Part shown: piece after piece, positions 39,884 through 48,258 of the stretch
How positions within the stretch are numbered: position 1 is the stretch's first letter
How the letters are laid out: the number at the start of each line of letters is the position of its first letter
Assembly: GCA_014192545.1 (NCBI GenBank)
Contig: BJHL01000004.1
Span: 1 to 64,000, forward strand
Length of the DNA: 64,000 nucleotides
Source of the DNA: Phycisphaerae bacterium
GTDB lineage: Bacteria > Planctomycetota > Phycisphaerae > Phycisphaerales > UBA1924
Direction: 5' to 3'
Made by a program: the position numbers and the translations under genes
The notes under the pieces: model-generated
Told to the model about the DNA's origin: nothing
Database searches by the model: none
What the model saw: the letters and a program-made list of their open reading frames with translations, nothing else

Positions 39884-40981
39884 GTCGCGGTCGCGATAGA
39901 TGACGTGGCAGGCTTTGCAACTGGCGTCGAGCAGTTTGAGTTGCTCGTTGAGTTCGGTGTTCGGAGCTTTGCGTTCGAGCAATTGCTCCATTTGGTCTGC
40001 GTCGCGAAGATTTGCGACAAGGAGCTTGGCGTACTCAGCGCCTTTGGCAAGAGCCGCTTTGTGCTGGCCTGATGCTTCGAGCATGTCCTTGAGACGTCCG
40101 GCTTCAGCCAGCGGAATCAAGTCGGGGTGATCGGCGGGTGTGCCCCAGTTCGCGGCTTGGCTGTACTTGAGGCTGTCCATCGCGTTTTCGATGTCGCTCA
40201 TCACCATGCTCAGCAGTTTTTCGCCGCCAGGCATGCCGGCATTGGCAGGCAGCGCGTCGATCTTTGCTTGCGGAACGGGCGTGGCTTGGGCCACGCTGCG
40301 CCAGAGGCCTGTGTAACCAGCGGCCGTGCCGGCGGTCTTCAAGTATTCTTCGCCTTGCAGCGGGGTCATTTCGCCCAGCGAGATCAGAGCGCACGCGGTT
40401 GCGGCGGCGGAGCGATGCTTGCCGTGGTGGCAATGCAGGTAGATCTTGCCGCCGTCTTTGGTGCCGTCGCGGAGGGCGCGGGCGATGGCGAGCTGTTGGG
40501 TTTCGGAGAGGCCGTTGTAGCCGGTTGGGATGTGGACGTACTCGACGCCCGCTTGCTTGGCCCAGTCGAGGTTGGGCTTGGCTCCGTCGACGCTGATGAC
40601 GCGGGTGACGCCCATGGCACTGAGCAACTGGAGATCTTCGAGAGCTTCGGGGCGGGAGCCGGTTACGACGTCGTCGCGCACGAGCATGAGATTGTGCAAG
40701 TGCGAGGCGTTGACACCTTTGGCGCCGAGGGTGAGGGTTGGGGGAGTTGGTGGAGTGGGGGCGAGTTGGTGGGGCTTGGCCGGGGCTTGGGCATTACCTA
40801 TGCCGGAGCCGCTCGGAGCAGCAGTAGAGCCAGCGGTAGTGGCAGGTGCCTGAGCGGCCGTTGATGCTGGCTGGGTATGCGAGGCGGCAGGGGGAGCGGG
40901 CTTTTCGTGGGCGCAGCCAGCTTGAAATGCGAGGATAGTGGCGGTCAGCGTGACCAGTGATACTGCGCGATGGCAAGGCAT
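39875..40981 (-). CDS. exported dual-specificity phosphatase-like domain fused to cytochrome c' (CxxCH)
   Basis: 368 residues. An export signal (MPCHRAVSLVTLTATILAFQAGC; the final Cys may be lipidated, though the lipobox is poor) and a Pro/Ala/Thr linker (~25-85) are followed by a tyrosine/dual-specificity phosphatase fold. This has GSRPEALEDLQLLSAMGVTRVIS, then the signature HCHHGKHRSAAA with Cys184 and Arg190 (HC-x5-R). From ~250 a helical bundle follows, ending SCKACHVIYRDRD, the single CxxCH heme site of class II cytochrome c'. GGGGAA lies 7 bases before the ATG at 40981; the frame's earlier ATG (41011) lacks this. Role unknown: possibly a redox-linked phosphatase of the periplasm. Confidence 0.85.
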   Translation of the reverse strand: MPCHRAVSLVTLTATILAFQAGCAHEKPAPPAASHTQPASTAAQAPATTAGSTAAPSGSGIGNAQAPAKPHQLAPTPPTPPTLTLGAKGVNASHLHNLMLVRDDVVTGSRPEALEDLQLLSAMGVTRVISVDGAKPNLDWAKQAGVEYVHIPTGYNGLSETQQLAIARALRDGTKDGGKIYLHCHHGKHRSAAATACALISLGEMTPLQGEEYLKTAGTAAGYTGLWRSVAQATPVPQAKIDALPANAGMPGGEKLLSMVMSDIENAMDSLKYSQAANWGTPADHPDLIPLAEAGRLKDMLEASGQHKAALAKGAEYAKLLVANLRDADQMEQLLERKAPNTELNEQLKLLDASCKACHVIYRDRDAY

Positions 40982-41021
40982 AAAGGTTCCCCGAGTAAGC
41001 GTGACGGACAACGTGTGCGCA

Positions 41022-41056
41022 GCGTTCCTGCGGGAACGCGTTGCGAACTGTATTAT
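41022..41056. promoter_or_regulatory. palindrome and -10-like box between divergent genes
   Basis: GCGTTCC-TGCG-GGAACGC (41022-41039) lies in the 166-base gap before glnS. TATTAT (41051-41056) 11 bases further could be a -10 element, so the palindrome would cover the -35 region as an operator. No protein can be assigned to it. Confidence 0.3.
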
Positions 41057-41147
41057 GCGACACCGCGCAACAACACTTGTGCGACGCGCGACGGACTTTT
41101 GCGTGGGTCTGCATGTTTCCAGCGGTGATTGCTACGCTTGCGGCGAT

Positions 41148-43058
41148 ATGAGCAACACACCACATGAACCTACGAACTCGCCTTCTGATGCGGCGCCAGA
41201 AGTCCGCCCGCTGAACTTCATCGAGCAGATCGTCGAGCAAGACAACGCCGGCGGCAAGTGGGGTGTGTGGGCCGATGGACCTGCCAAGGGCTTGGCGAAG
41301 GTGCAGACGCGTTTTCCGCCTGAGCCCAATGGCTATTTGCACCTGGGACATGCCAAGAGCATTTGCCTGAACTATGGCCTTGCGCAGAAGTACGGCGGCA
41401 AGTTCAACCTGCGATTTGATGACACCAACCCGGCCAAGGAAGAGCAGGAATATGTCGATGCCATCAAGGACGATGTACGGTGGCTGACCAGTGCGTTTGG
41501 TGGTTCGTTTGACAGCGGGCCCAACGCGGGTGGGTTGTATTTTGCGAGCGATTATTTCGGCAAGATGTATGAGTACGCCGTCGCGCTTATCAAGACGGGG
41601 CATGCGTATGTGTGCGAACTGAGTGCCGAGGAGGTCGCGAAGCGGCGCGGCAACCCGAGTGTGCCGGCGACGAGTCCGTTTCGCGATCGGCCTGCGAGCG
41701 AAAGTTTGAAGCTGTTTGACGAAATGCGCCGCGGCGTGCATGCGGATGGATCGATGACGCTGCGCGCGAAGATTGACCTGGCGAGCCCGAACTTCAACTT
41801 GCGCGATCCGGTCCTGTATCGCATTTTGCATGAGCATCATCACAACACGGGCGATGCGTGGTGCATTTACGCGATGTATGACTGGGCACACGGCATTGAA
41901 GATTCGCTCGAGAACGTGACGCACAGCATTTGCACGCTGGAATTCGAGAATCACAAGCCGCTGTACGACTGGTTTATGCGGGCGATTAACGATGCGGTTG
42001 AAGTTGAAGGCAAGCGCGGCGCGAGCAAGCTGGGCGCGGGCAGCACGAGCATCGGCGGATCGGGGCCGGTTGGCACCGAAGGGCGCGTGGTGTGGCACAG
42101 TCAGCAGATTGAATTTGCGAAGTTCAAGCCCACGTACACGCTATTGAGCAAGCGCAACTTGCTGAAGATGGTGCAGGAGAAGTTTGTGAGCGGTTGGGAC
42201 GATCCGCGCATGCCCACGCTGCGGGGCGTGCGCAGGCGTGGATATCCGGCGAGCGCGCTGCGAGCCGTGTGCGAAGATGTGGGCGTGACGAAAGTTGAAA
42301 GCGTGATTGATGTGACGCGCATCGAGAACGCCGTTCGTGATGTGCTTAATCGCACTGCGCCGCGGGCGATGAGTGTGCTGCGGCCTGTCAAGGTGGTGAT
42401 TGAAAACTGGCCGGCGGGGCATGTGGAGATGCTGGACTTTGTGATCATGCCTGAAGACAGCAACGCGGCGGAAGGTGGAAACGCGAAGCCTGCGCAGACG
42501 CGGAAGATTCCGTTCTCGGGAACGCTGTTTATCGAGCAAGAAGACTTCATGGAAGTTGCGCCCAAGAAGTATTTCCGGCTGGCAATCGGCCAAGAAGTGC
42601 GGCTGCGCTGGGCGTATTTCATCAAGGCGATCAGCGTGGTGAAGGACGCGAGCGGGAACATCACGCAGATCAATGCGACGTATGACCCGGCAACCAAAGG
42701 CGGCGACGCGCCGGCGGGACCCAACGGCGAGCCGGCCCGCAAGGTGAAGGGAACGCTGCACTGGGTGAGTGCTGAGCATGCAGTTGATGCCGAGGTGCGG
42801 CTGTTTGATCGGCTTTTCAAAACCGAAGAGCCCGGCAAAGCCACCGGCGAGTGGAAGGATGATCTGAATCCGAATTCGCTGGAAGTGGTGAGAGCGAAGA
42901 TCGATCCGCATTTGACCAGCGCGAAAGTCGGCGACACGTTCCAGTTCGAGCGGCTGGGGTACTTCCGCGTGGATGAAGACAGCAAGCCGGGAGCGATGGT
43001 GTTCAATCGGACGGTGACGTTGAAGGATGATTGGGCGAAGCAGGTGGGGAAGAGCTGA
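41148..43058 (+). CDS. glnS: glutaminyl-tRNA synthetase
   Basis: 636 residues, attaching Gln to tRNA-Gln; class Ib synthetase. The HIGH-type site is PPEPNGYLHLGHAKSI (~residues 60-75), the KMSKS-type site is LLSKRNLLKMV, with the GlnRS words FDDTNPAKEEQEYVDAI and GWDDPRMPTLRG(V/L)RRRGYPA. The anticodon-binding beta-barrels follow (~400-636). It is longer than the E. coli enzyme (554), mainly by a Gly/Ala/Ser-rich insert before the KMSKS region (GASKLGAGSTSIGGSG) and C-terminal loops. The frame opens at 40938, but the ATG 41148 is where the coding sequence begins. Its stop codon is the first base of an 8-mer repeat arm. Confidence 0.95.
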   Translation: MSNTPHEPTNSPSDAAPEVRPLNFIEQIVEQDNAGGKWGVWADGPAKGLAKVQTRFPPEPNGYLHLGHAKSICLNYGLAQKYGGKFNLRFDDTNPAKEEQEYVDAIKDDVRWLTSAFGGSFDSGPNAGGLYFASDYFGKMYEYAVALIKTGHAYVCELSAEEVAKRRGNPSVPATSPFRDRPASESLKLFDEMRRGVHADGSMTLRAKIDLASPNFNLRDPVLYRILHEHHHNTGDAWCIYAMYDWAHGIEDSLENVTHSICTLEFENHKPLYDWFMRAINDAVEVEGKRGASKLGAGSTSIGGSGPVGTEGRVVWHSQQIEFAKFKPTYTLLSKRNLLKMVQEKFVSGWDDPRMPTLRGVRRRGYPASALRAVCEDVGVTKVESVIDVTRIENAVRDVLNRTAPRAMSVLRPVKVVIENWPAGHVEMLDFVIMPEDSNAAEGGNAKPAQTRKIPFSGTLFIEQEDFMEVAPKKYFRLAIGQEVRLRWAYFIKAISVVKDASGNITQINATYDPATKGGDAPAGPNGEPARKVKGTLHWVSAEHAVDAEVRLFDRLFKTEEPGKATGEWKDDLNPNSLEVVRAKIDPHLTSAKVGDTFQFERLGYFRVDEDSKPGAMVFNRTVTLKDDWAKQVGKS

Positions 43059-43117
43059 AGTACCGCAGTACCGAAGAGACGAAGTACCGAAGAGACGAAG
43101 TACTGAAGGAAAGGCAA
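43057..43117 (+). repeat. octamer arm starting inside the glnS stop codon
   Basis: Octamers in order: GAAGTACC, GCAGTACC, GAAGAGAC, GAAGTACC, GAAGAGAC, GAAGTACT, then GAAG and the core GAAAGGCAA (43109-43117). The first octamer begins with the last two bases of the glnS TGA. There is no mirrored arm next to it. Confidence 0.85.
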
Positions 43118-43181
43118 TGGGCAGAACTGGCGCGCCGCGGGGTGACGCCGACTTTCGCCGTGGAGCGGTGCGCGAGTGTTG

Positions 43182-43322
43182 CCTGAGGCGTGAGCCTCTG
43201 GAGACAGCGCTTAAATTAAGTCCGCCCTGGCAGGGGCGGGCGTGATCTGATCCACTTCTCGCCCGCCCCTGCTGGGGCGGTGCACTTTCTTGAGGTGCTG
43301 TCCAGAGGCTGGCGCCTCTGGC
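43182..43322. repeat. REP-like nested palindrome cluster
   Basis: An outer pair, GCCTCTGGAGACAGC (43194-43208) and GCTGTCCAGAGGC (43297-43309), mirror each other with a 2-base insert. Inside are two GC-rich hairpins (CGCCC-TGGCA-GGGGCG near 43223-43238; CGCCCGCCCCTGCTGGGGCG near 43260-43279). The ends are AGGCGTGAGCCT and CAGAGGC-TG-GCGCCTCTG. With the octamer arm it fills the 327-base convergent gap between glnS and htpX (43059-43385). No gene is seen there. Confidence 0.75.
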
Positions 43323-43385
43323 AAGATGCGGGCGCGGCTTCGCCGCTGAATATGCTTTGCCTTCACCGATGAGTATGCCTTGCCT

Positions 43386-44237
43386 TCACGGAATCTGCAT
43401 CTCGCGCAGAGCCACGATCCGGTTCTCCGTGGGCGGGTGGCTGCTGAACATGCTGAGGAGGCCTCGGGTAGTGATGAGGGGTTCGACGATGAACATGTTG
43501 TTCTGGGCGGGGTTGGCGGTTTGGAGGGGGATTTGTTTGCCGTAGACCTCGAGCTTTTGCAGTGCGGCGATGAGACCGTTGGGGCTGCCGGCGATGATGG
43601 CGCCGTCGTGGTCGGCGACGTATTCGCGGCTGCGGCTGATCATGGCTTTGAGGATGGCGGCGCCGACGGCGGCGAAGATGAAGACGAAGATGCCGGCGAG
43701 GGGGTTGCCGCCTTCGCGGTTGCTGCCGCCGAAGAACATGCCCCACTGGGCGATGTACGCGAGGACACCAGCGATAGTTGCGGTGATGCAACTGGTGAGG
43801 GTGTCGCGATTTTTGACGTGGGCGAGTTCGTGGGCCATGACTCCCGCGACTTCTTCGGGCGTGAGCAGGCGCAGGGCACCTTCGGTAATCGCGACGGCGG
43901 CTTTGCTGGGGCTGCGGCCGGTGGCGAAGGCGTTGGGAGTCTGCTGCGGGCAGATGTAGACGCGCGGCATGGGCAGGTTTGCGCGTTGGCGGAGTTGATC
44001 GACCATGCTGTAGAGCTGGCCTGCGGGGCCGGGCGTGTTGGCGGTGACTTCAACGCCTCGCATGCTGGCGATGGCGATTTTGTCGCTGAAGAACCAAGCG
44101 ATGACGTTGGTGAGGCCGCCGAGTACGAGAGCGATGGTCATGCCGGTTTTGCCGTACATGGAGCCGACGAGGAGGAAGAGGGCCATCATGCCGAGCATGA
44201 GGAGGACGGTTTTGGAGGTGTTGATGAGGCGGGTCAT
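43386..44237 (-). CDS. htpX: M48-family membrane zinc metalloprotease HtpX
   Basis: 283 residues. Two N-terminal helices (SKTVLLMLGMMALFLLVGS, MTIALVLGGLTNVIAWFF), the helix motif MPRVYICPQQTPNAFATGRSPSKAAVA, catalytic HELAH (VMAHELAHVKNRD), two further helices, then the third zinc ligand Glu in SRSREYVADHDGA. The end FSSHPPTENRIVALREM is typical. HtpX degrades damaged inner-membrane proteins together with FtsH. The ATG at 44237 sits 7 bases from an octamer repeat, so its leader has no SD. The frame continues upstream to 44459 without homology. Confidence 0.93.
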   Translation of the reverse strand: MTRLINTSKTVLLMLGMMALFLLVGSMYGKTGMTIALVLGGLTNVIAWFFSDKIAIASMRGVEVTANTPGPAGQLYSMVDQLRQRANLPMPRVYICPQQTPNAFATGRSPSKAAVAITEGALRLLTPEEVAGVMAHELAHVKNRDTLTSCITATIAGVLAYIAQWGMFFGGSNREGGNPLAGIFVFIFAAVGAAILKAMISRSREYVADHDGAIIAGSPNGLIAALQKLEVYGKQIPLQTANPAQNNMFIVEPLITTRGLLSMFSSHPPTENRIVALREMQIP

Positions 44238-44244
44238 AAGAAAA

Positions 44245-44287
44245 GGTACCTGAGTGCCGAAGAGACGGAGTACCGTAGGAAAGGCAG
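44245..44287 (+). repeat. short octamer arm upstream of htpX
   Basis: GGTACCTGAGTGCC, GAAGAGAC (44259-44266), GGAGTACC (44267-44274), GTAG, then core GAAAGGCAG (44279-44287), the same order as at 43057 and 17705. It lies in the promoter/leader region of htpX. Confidence 0.75.
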
Positions 44288-44477
44288 GGACACAGGGGAA
44301 GACAGTTGTTTGTATTCGTTGGATGTTGCGAAAGTGATGCCGATGCTGATTCGGGGGGAGGGGGGGTTGGTTTCGATTTTTGTGGGCGGGGCGGGCGGAT
44401 ATGGGGGTCCGGATTGCCGAATTTGCGGGGGGACTGCCGGATTGGCAGCGGAGTAACATCTGGTGTGGTCAGGAGCG

Positions 44478-45359
44478 ATGGGCAGTAAGCGGGGCTGGTG
44501 CGGGGGCAAGGTGCGGCGGACGCTTGGCGGCGTTTGCGCGATGCTTGTGAAGATTGGAGCTGGCCAGGATGGCAGGCGGAGTTGCGGCGTTCACGCGGCG
44601 GGTGGCGGCGTGCGCTCGCGCGGGTTTGTGAAGGGGGCGATTGTGCCTTGGGTGGTGGCGATTGGTGCGGTTGGGGTGAGCGCGATTGTGACCAAGGAGA
44701 TGGTGGTGAAGTCGGGGGCGAAGCTGGAGATGGAGGCCGAGGCGCGAGTTGTTGATGTGGGTGATGGGGTCGGCGAAACGGTGCGCGATGGGCAGGGTGA
44801 AGTTTCGGATGAAGCGGCTGATGTCTTTGATGCTGGAATTGATGTGACGATTGTCGAGATGATGGGGCCACCTGTTGAGTTGATGAGTGGATATGTCGAA
44901 CCCATGGGGCCGGCGGCGATTTTGGCGGGGGGATTTGTGCCGGATGCGGGCGTGCGTTGGTTTGATGGTCGGCCGGCGAAGCCTTCGCGCGTGGTGTGGA
45001 TGACGGTGACGGCGTATTCGCCTGATCCGCGGAGTTGTGGCGATAGCGCTGATGGCATTACGGCGACGCTGCATTGCGTGACGACCAATGGACATCAACT
45101 GGTGGCGGCGGACCCGAAGGTACTGCCTTATGGCAGCATGTTGACGATTCCCGGATATGCCATTGGCGCGGGAAGCGGAAAGTTTGAGCCCGCGATTGTG
45201 CCAGTGCTGGATTGTGGCGGGGCGATCAAAGGGCAGCGGCTGGATGTGCTGTTTCCGACGCACGAGGAAGCGGTGGCGTGGGGTATTCGCGAGTTGCCTG
45301 TGACGGTGTGGAAGTATGCGGATGGTGGGGAGATGACGAATCCGCGAAGGGTGCGGTAA
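44478..45359 (+). CDS. membrane-anchored 3D-domain protein
   Basis: About 293 residues. After a basic start there is one helix (GAIVPWVVAIGAVGVSAIV, ~58-76), an acidic region (~85-150), and a C-terminal 3D domain named for three Asp: MTVTAYSPDPRSCGDSADG, ATNGH-like region, LPYGSMLTIPGY, VPVLDCGGAIKGQRLDVLFPTHEEAVAWG. The family includes MltA/YabE-type wall lytic domains, so peptidoglycan cleavage in the periplasm is plausible. The start is uncertain: ATG 44478 has AGGAG only two bases before it; a GTG at 44463 is also in frame. Divergent from htpX. Confidence 0.72.
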   Translation: MGSKRGWCGGKVRRTLGGVCAMLVKIGAGQDGRRSCGVHAAGGGVRSRGFVKGAIVPWVVAIGAVGVSAIVTKEMVVKSGAKLEMEAEARVVDVGDGVGETVRDGQGEVSDEAADVFDAGIDVTIVEMMGPPVELMSGYVEPMGPAAILAGGFVPDAGVRWFDGRPAKPSRVVWMTVTAYSPDPRSCGDSADGITATLHCVTTNGHQLVAADPKVLPYGSMLTIPGYAIGAGSGKFEPAIVPVLDCGGAIKGQRLDVLFPTHEEAVAWGIRELPVTVWKYADGGEMTNPRRVR

Positions 45360-45369
45360 TGACTTGGCG

Positions 45370-45666
45370 TTAGAGTTTGCGCGAGCCGCATTCGGGGCAA
45401 GTTGGGCGCGTGACGACGAGGCCTTCGGTGGCCAATTCAGACGCGGGAATCAGATCGAGGGGATAGCCGCATTGGTCGCAGGCGATCGTGAGCTTTGGGG
45501 TTTTGCGGCGGCGGCGGTCGCGGATGTGTTTGAGGGCGATGATCGTTGCCGCTATCGCGGCGATCACGAGGAGCCACCACTGCATAAGCATGATGGCGAC
45601 GACAACCGGCCCGCCTACGAAGCAGGCGATGAGCATCCAAGCGGCGATGCGGTGCGAGATGGACAC
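45370..45666 (-). CDS. small zinc-ribbon membrane protein
   Basis: 98 residues. Two helices (AAWMLIACFVGGPVVVAIM and QWWLLVIAAIAATIIAL) are followed by a basic segment (RDRRRRK) and a C-terminal zinc ribbon, CDQCGYPLDL ... RPTCPECGSRKL. The GTG at 45666 is the first start after the tRNA gene; an ATG at 45636 is also possible. Convergent with the 3D-domain gene, 10 bases away. Function unknown. Confidence 0.6.
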   Translation of the reverse strand: MSISHRIAAWMLIACFVGGPVVVAIMLMQWWLLVIAAIAATIIALKHIRDRRRRKTPKLTIACDQCGYPLDLIPASELATEGLVVTRPTCPECGSRKL

Positions 45667-45709
45667 GGGTGTGGGCTGGCCGCCGTCGGGTGACGGCGGG
45701 CGTCTGGAA

Positions 45710-45783
45710 AGGCCGGAGTGGGATTCGAACCCACGAACAACGGATTTGCAATCCGCCCCATTAGGCCACTTTGGTATCCGGCC
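45710..45783 (-). tRNA. tRNA-Cys (anticodon GCA)
   Basis: A 74-nt cloverleaf read on the minus strand. Acceptor GGCCGGA/TCCGGCC, T arm with GTTCGAATC, anticodon loop TTGCAAA with a 5-bp stem GCGGA/TCCGT (first pair G-T). CCA is not encoded. It lies between the zinc-ribbon gene and the gene at 45908. Confidence 0.95.
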
Positions 45784-45907
45784 GGACGCGGGATGATACG
45801 CAGGAGAGGAGGCGGTGGGTTGCGACTTGCGAGGAAGTGGCGGGTATTGGCGAGGCGTTGGCGGCGCGGGGGCGGGTGGGCCGATAGTGTTGGGTGTGAA
45901 GAACGGC

Positions 45908-46936
45908 ATGTACAAGTCGGCGGTGGTGATGGGGCTGGTCTTGGCGTGGGCGGATAGCGCAATGGCGCAGCCTGACCAGGAACTATTTCCGGCGCGCGAG
46001 GAGCCGCCTGCGATTGCGCCGACGAAGAAGCAGGATTCGGCGGTGTCGCCTTCGATCAAGATTTCAGCGACGGCACTGCCGGAGGATTTTGAGTTGCCGC
46101 GATCGGCGACGCTGATGGAAGGGTCGGCGGTTTCGCGCGTGAGTGGGACGCTGGTGCGGGTGAAGGACCAGTATTTTTTTGTGCCTGAGAGTGGGCAGCG
46201 CGTGGAGGCGAACGGGCCTGTGATTCCGGGGATGATTTTGATGCCCAATCAACGACTCGAGCAGATGGCGGCAGGGCTGATTTCGCGCGGAGATCGGGCG
46301 GCGGGGACGTTGACGGGGCAAGTGTTCAATTATCGCGGGCGGACGCATGTGATGGTCATGCAGTTTTCGTTTGCGGTTTCGGAAGAGGTGACAAAGCCGG
46401 AAGAGATGACGCCGGTTGAAACCAAGCCCGACACGACGAATGCGAAGCCGCAAGACGCGAAGGATGCAGCACCCGCGAAAGATGCGGCGGCGAAAGAAGA
46501 TGACGTCGCGGCGATTGTGCGCGACTTGCAAGCGGCGACGGAACGGCCGCGTGCGCTCGCGAGGCCTGACCAGCAACTGCTCAATGACTTGCCCAAGCGG
46601 CGTGGCGAAGAGGCTGAAGCTCCGGTATTGGTGAGTGAGCGGACGGTGCTGGTGCGCAAGCGCGGTCGGCTGGTGCGGCTGGCGAGTGCCGAGGGTCGGT
46701 TTGCGTTCGCATTTGACAATGATCCTGACAGCCCGGCACCGCAGCCCATGCTGTTGCAGCCGTGCGCGATGCTCCAGGCGATTGAGGACGTTGCGGGCGA
46801 ACAGGGGGACGGGTTGACGTTTGAGCTAACCGGGCGGGTGACGCGGTTTGGTGAGCGCAACTTTGTGCTGCCTGAGTTCTATCAGGTGATCAGACCAGCG
46901 GATGAGCGCGGGGCAGAAATGCGTTCGCGGCAGTAG
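45908..46936 (+). CDS. secreted protein of unknown function
   Basis: 342 residues. A signal peptide (MYKSAVVMGLVLAWADSAMA) is followed by a polar, disordered stretch and two beta-rich regions (~60-150: LMEGSAVSRVSGTLVRVKDQYFFVPESGQ; ~240-340: LVRLASAEGRFAFAFDND, FELTGRVTRFGERNFVLPEFYQVI). These are joined by a Lys/Ala/Asp-rich linker. The repeat of VSGTLVR/LTGRVTRF with FF/NFVLP suggests two OB-like or TIGR-type barrels. No catalytic motif. A GTG at 45896 is an alternative start. Confidence 0.6.
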   Translation: MYKSAVVMGLVLAWADSAMAQPDQELFPAREEPPAIAPTKKQDSAVSPSIKISATALPEDFELPRSATLMEGSAVSRVSGTLVRVKDQYFFVPESGQRVEANGPVIPGMILMPNQRLEQMAAGLISRGDRAAGTLTGQVFNYRGRTHVMVMQFSFAVSEEVTKPEEMTPVETKPDTTNAKPQDAKDAAPAKDAAAKEDDVAAIVRDLQAATERPRALARPDQQLLNDLPKRRGEEAEAPVLVSERTVLVRKRGRLVRLASAEGRFAFAFDNDPDSPAPQPMLLQPCAMLQAIEDVAGEQGDGLTFELTGRVTRFGERNFVLPEFYQVIRPADERGAEMRSRQ

Positions 46937-47085
46937 GTGGAAAATTGCGTATTTCAGCAGGCGCATCCGGCAATGTGTGCTCGGGCGGTGTCATGCTTTT
47001 GAAATTGTGAGAATTACATCCCGAAAACAGGAATTCAGGTACCCTACATTGATGCGAGTCCGCAGGTTGGGCGTATGAGTGTTGC

Positions 47086-48258
47086 ATGGCACGAGCGGGA
47101 AGCACATTCAAGATGTTGGGATGGGGTGCAGCGATTGCGTCTGGCGTGATGCTGTCGGCGTGCGGCAAGCCGCCGGCGGGTGAGCCTTTGAAGGTTGTAA
47201 AGACCATTGGCGAGCCTGGCGATGCGGTGGGGCAATTTGGGTATCCGCGGGCGACGTGCAGCGATGGCAAGACGCTGTGGGTAATTGACAAGCTGGCGCG
47301 GGTGCAGCGGTTTGACAAAGATGGCAACGTGCTGGGCGTGTGGCGGATGCCCCAGTACGAAAAAGGCAAGCCTTGCGGGATTTCTGCGTGGGTGCCGAAG
47401 GGTGCGGGAGCGACGGACCAGAACGAAGTTGGGCCGATTCTGTTCATCGCCGACACGCATCAGCAGCGCATGCGGATTTATCAAACAAACTGGACGACGG
47501 CGGGTGCGAGTGGCAGCGATGCACGGCAGCCGAGCGAACAGACTGAGCCGGAGCTTCTGCTGAGCTTTGGGTCATATGGCACGGGGCCTGGCGAGTTTAT
47601 TTATGTGACGGATGTTGCGATTGTGCCGTCGGCGGATGGGCAGGCGGTGGAGCGGCTGTATGTGAGCGAGTATGGCGGCAATGACCGGGTGAACATTTTT
47701 GATATCACGCCGCCGCTGCGCGTGGGAATGAAGCCTGGGGAGTTTGCGGTCAAACATGTGGGGGCGTTTGGAAAGTTTGGGGAAAGCTTCGGGGAGCCGG
47801 TGGAGTTTCAAAGGCCGCAGGCTGTGATGTTTGATGCGGAGCGGAAGATGCTTGTCATCAGCGATGCGTGCAATCATCGCATCGGGACGTTCACGATGGA
47901 GGGGAAACTGATCAACTGGTTTGGCTCGCGCGAGGGCGTGGGGAGCAAGCCGGGCGAGTTTTCGTATCCGTACGGGGTTGCGCTTTTGGGCGATGGATCA
48001 GCGATGGTGAGCGAGTTTGGGAACAACCGCGTGCAGCGGATTGATTTGACGACGGGCGCGTGCTTGGGGATTTTCGGGCAAGCGGGGCGCGCGCCGGGGC
48101 AGTTGTCGACGCCTTGGGCGCTGACGCTGTGGGATGATCGTGTGTATGTGGTAGACTCGGGCAATAGCCGGGTGCAGGTGATTGAGAAGCCTCGCGGAAT
48201 GCGCGTGCTGCGCGAGCTGGCGAGCAATGAAAAGCCTGCGAACGGCGGTGCGCGATGA
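47086..48258 (+). CDS. NHL-repeat lipoprotein
   Basis: 390 residues. The signal ends in the lipobox LSAC (C-26), so the mature protein is lipid-anchored. At least four NHL beta-propeller blades follow, each with a G-x-x-x-G-x-F start and a V/I-aromatic D-x-x-N-R/H-V end (AVGQFGYPRATCSDGKTLWVID, FSYPYGVALLGDGSAMVSEFGNNRV, PWALTLWDDRVYVVDSGNSRV). NHL propellers bind proteins or glycans. Its stop overlaps the next start (ATGA), so it is the first gene of the MoxR/vWA operon. Confidence 0.82.
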   Translation: MARAGSTFKMLGWGAAIASGVMLSACGKPPAGEPLKVVKTIGEPGDAVGQFGYPRATCSDGKTLWVIDKLARVQRFDKDGNVLGVWRMPQYEKGKPCGISAWVPKGAGATDQNEVGPILFIADTHQQRMRIYQTNWTTAGASGSDARQPSEQTEPELLLSFGSYGTGPGEFIYVTDVAIVPSADGQAVERLYVSEYGGNDRVNIFDITPPLRVGMKPGEFAVKHVGAFGKFGESFGEPVEFQRPQAVMFDAERKMLVISDACNHRIGTFTMEGKLINWFGSREGVGSKPGEFSYPYGVALLGDGSAMVSEFGNNRVQRIDLTTGACLGIFGQAGRAPGQLSTPWALTLWDDRVYVVDSGNSRVQVIEKPRGMRVLRELASNEKPANGGAR

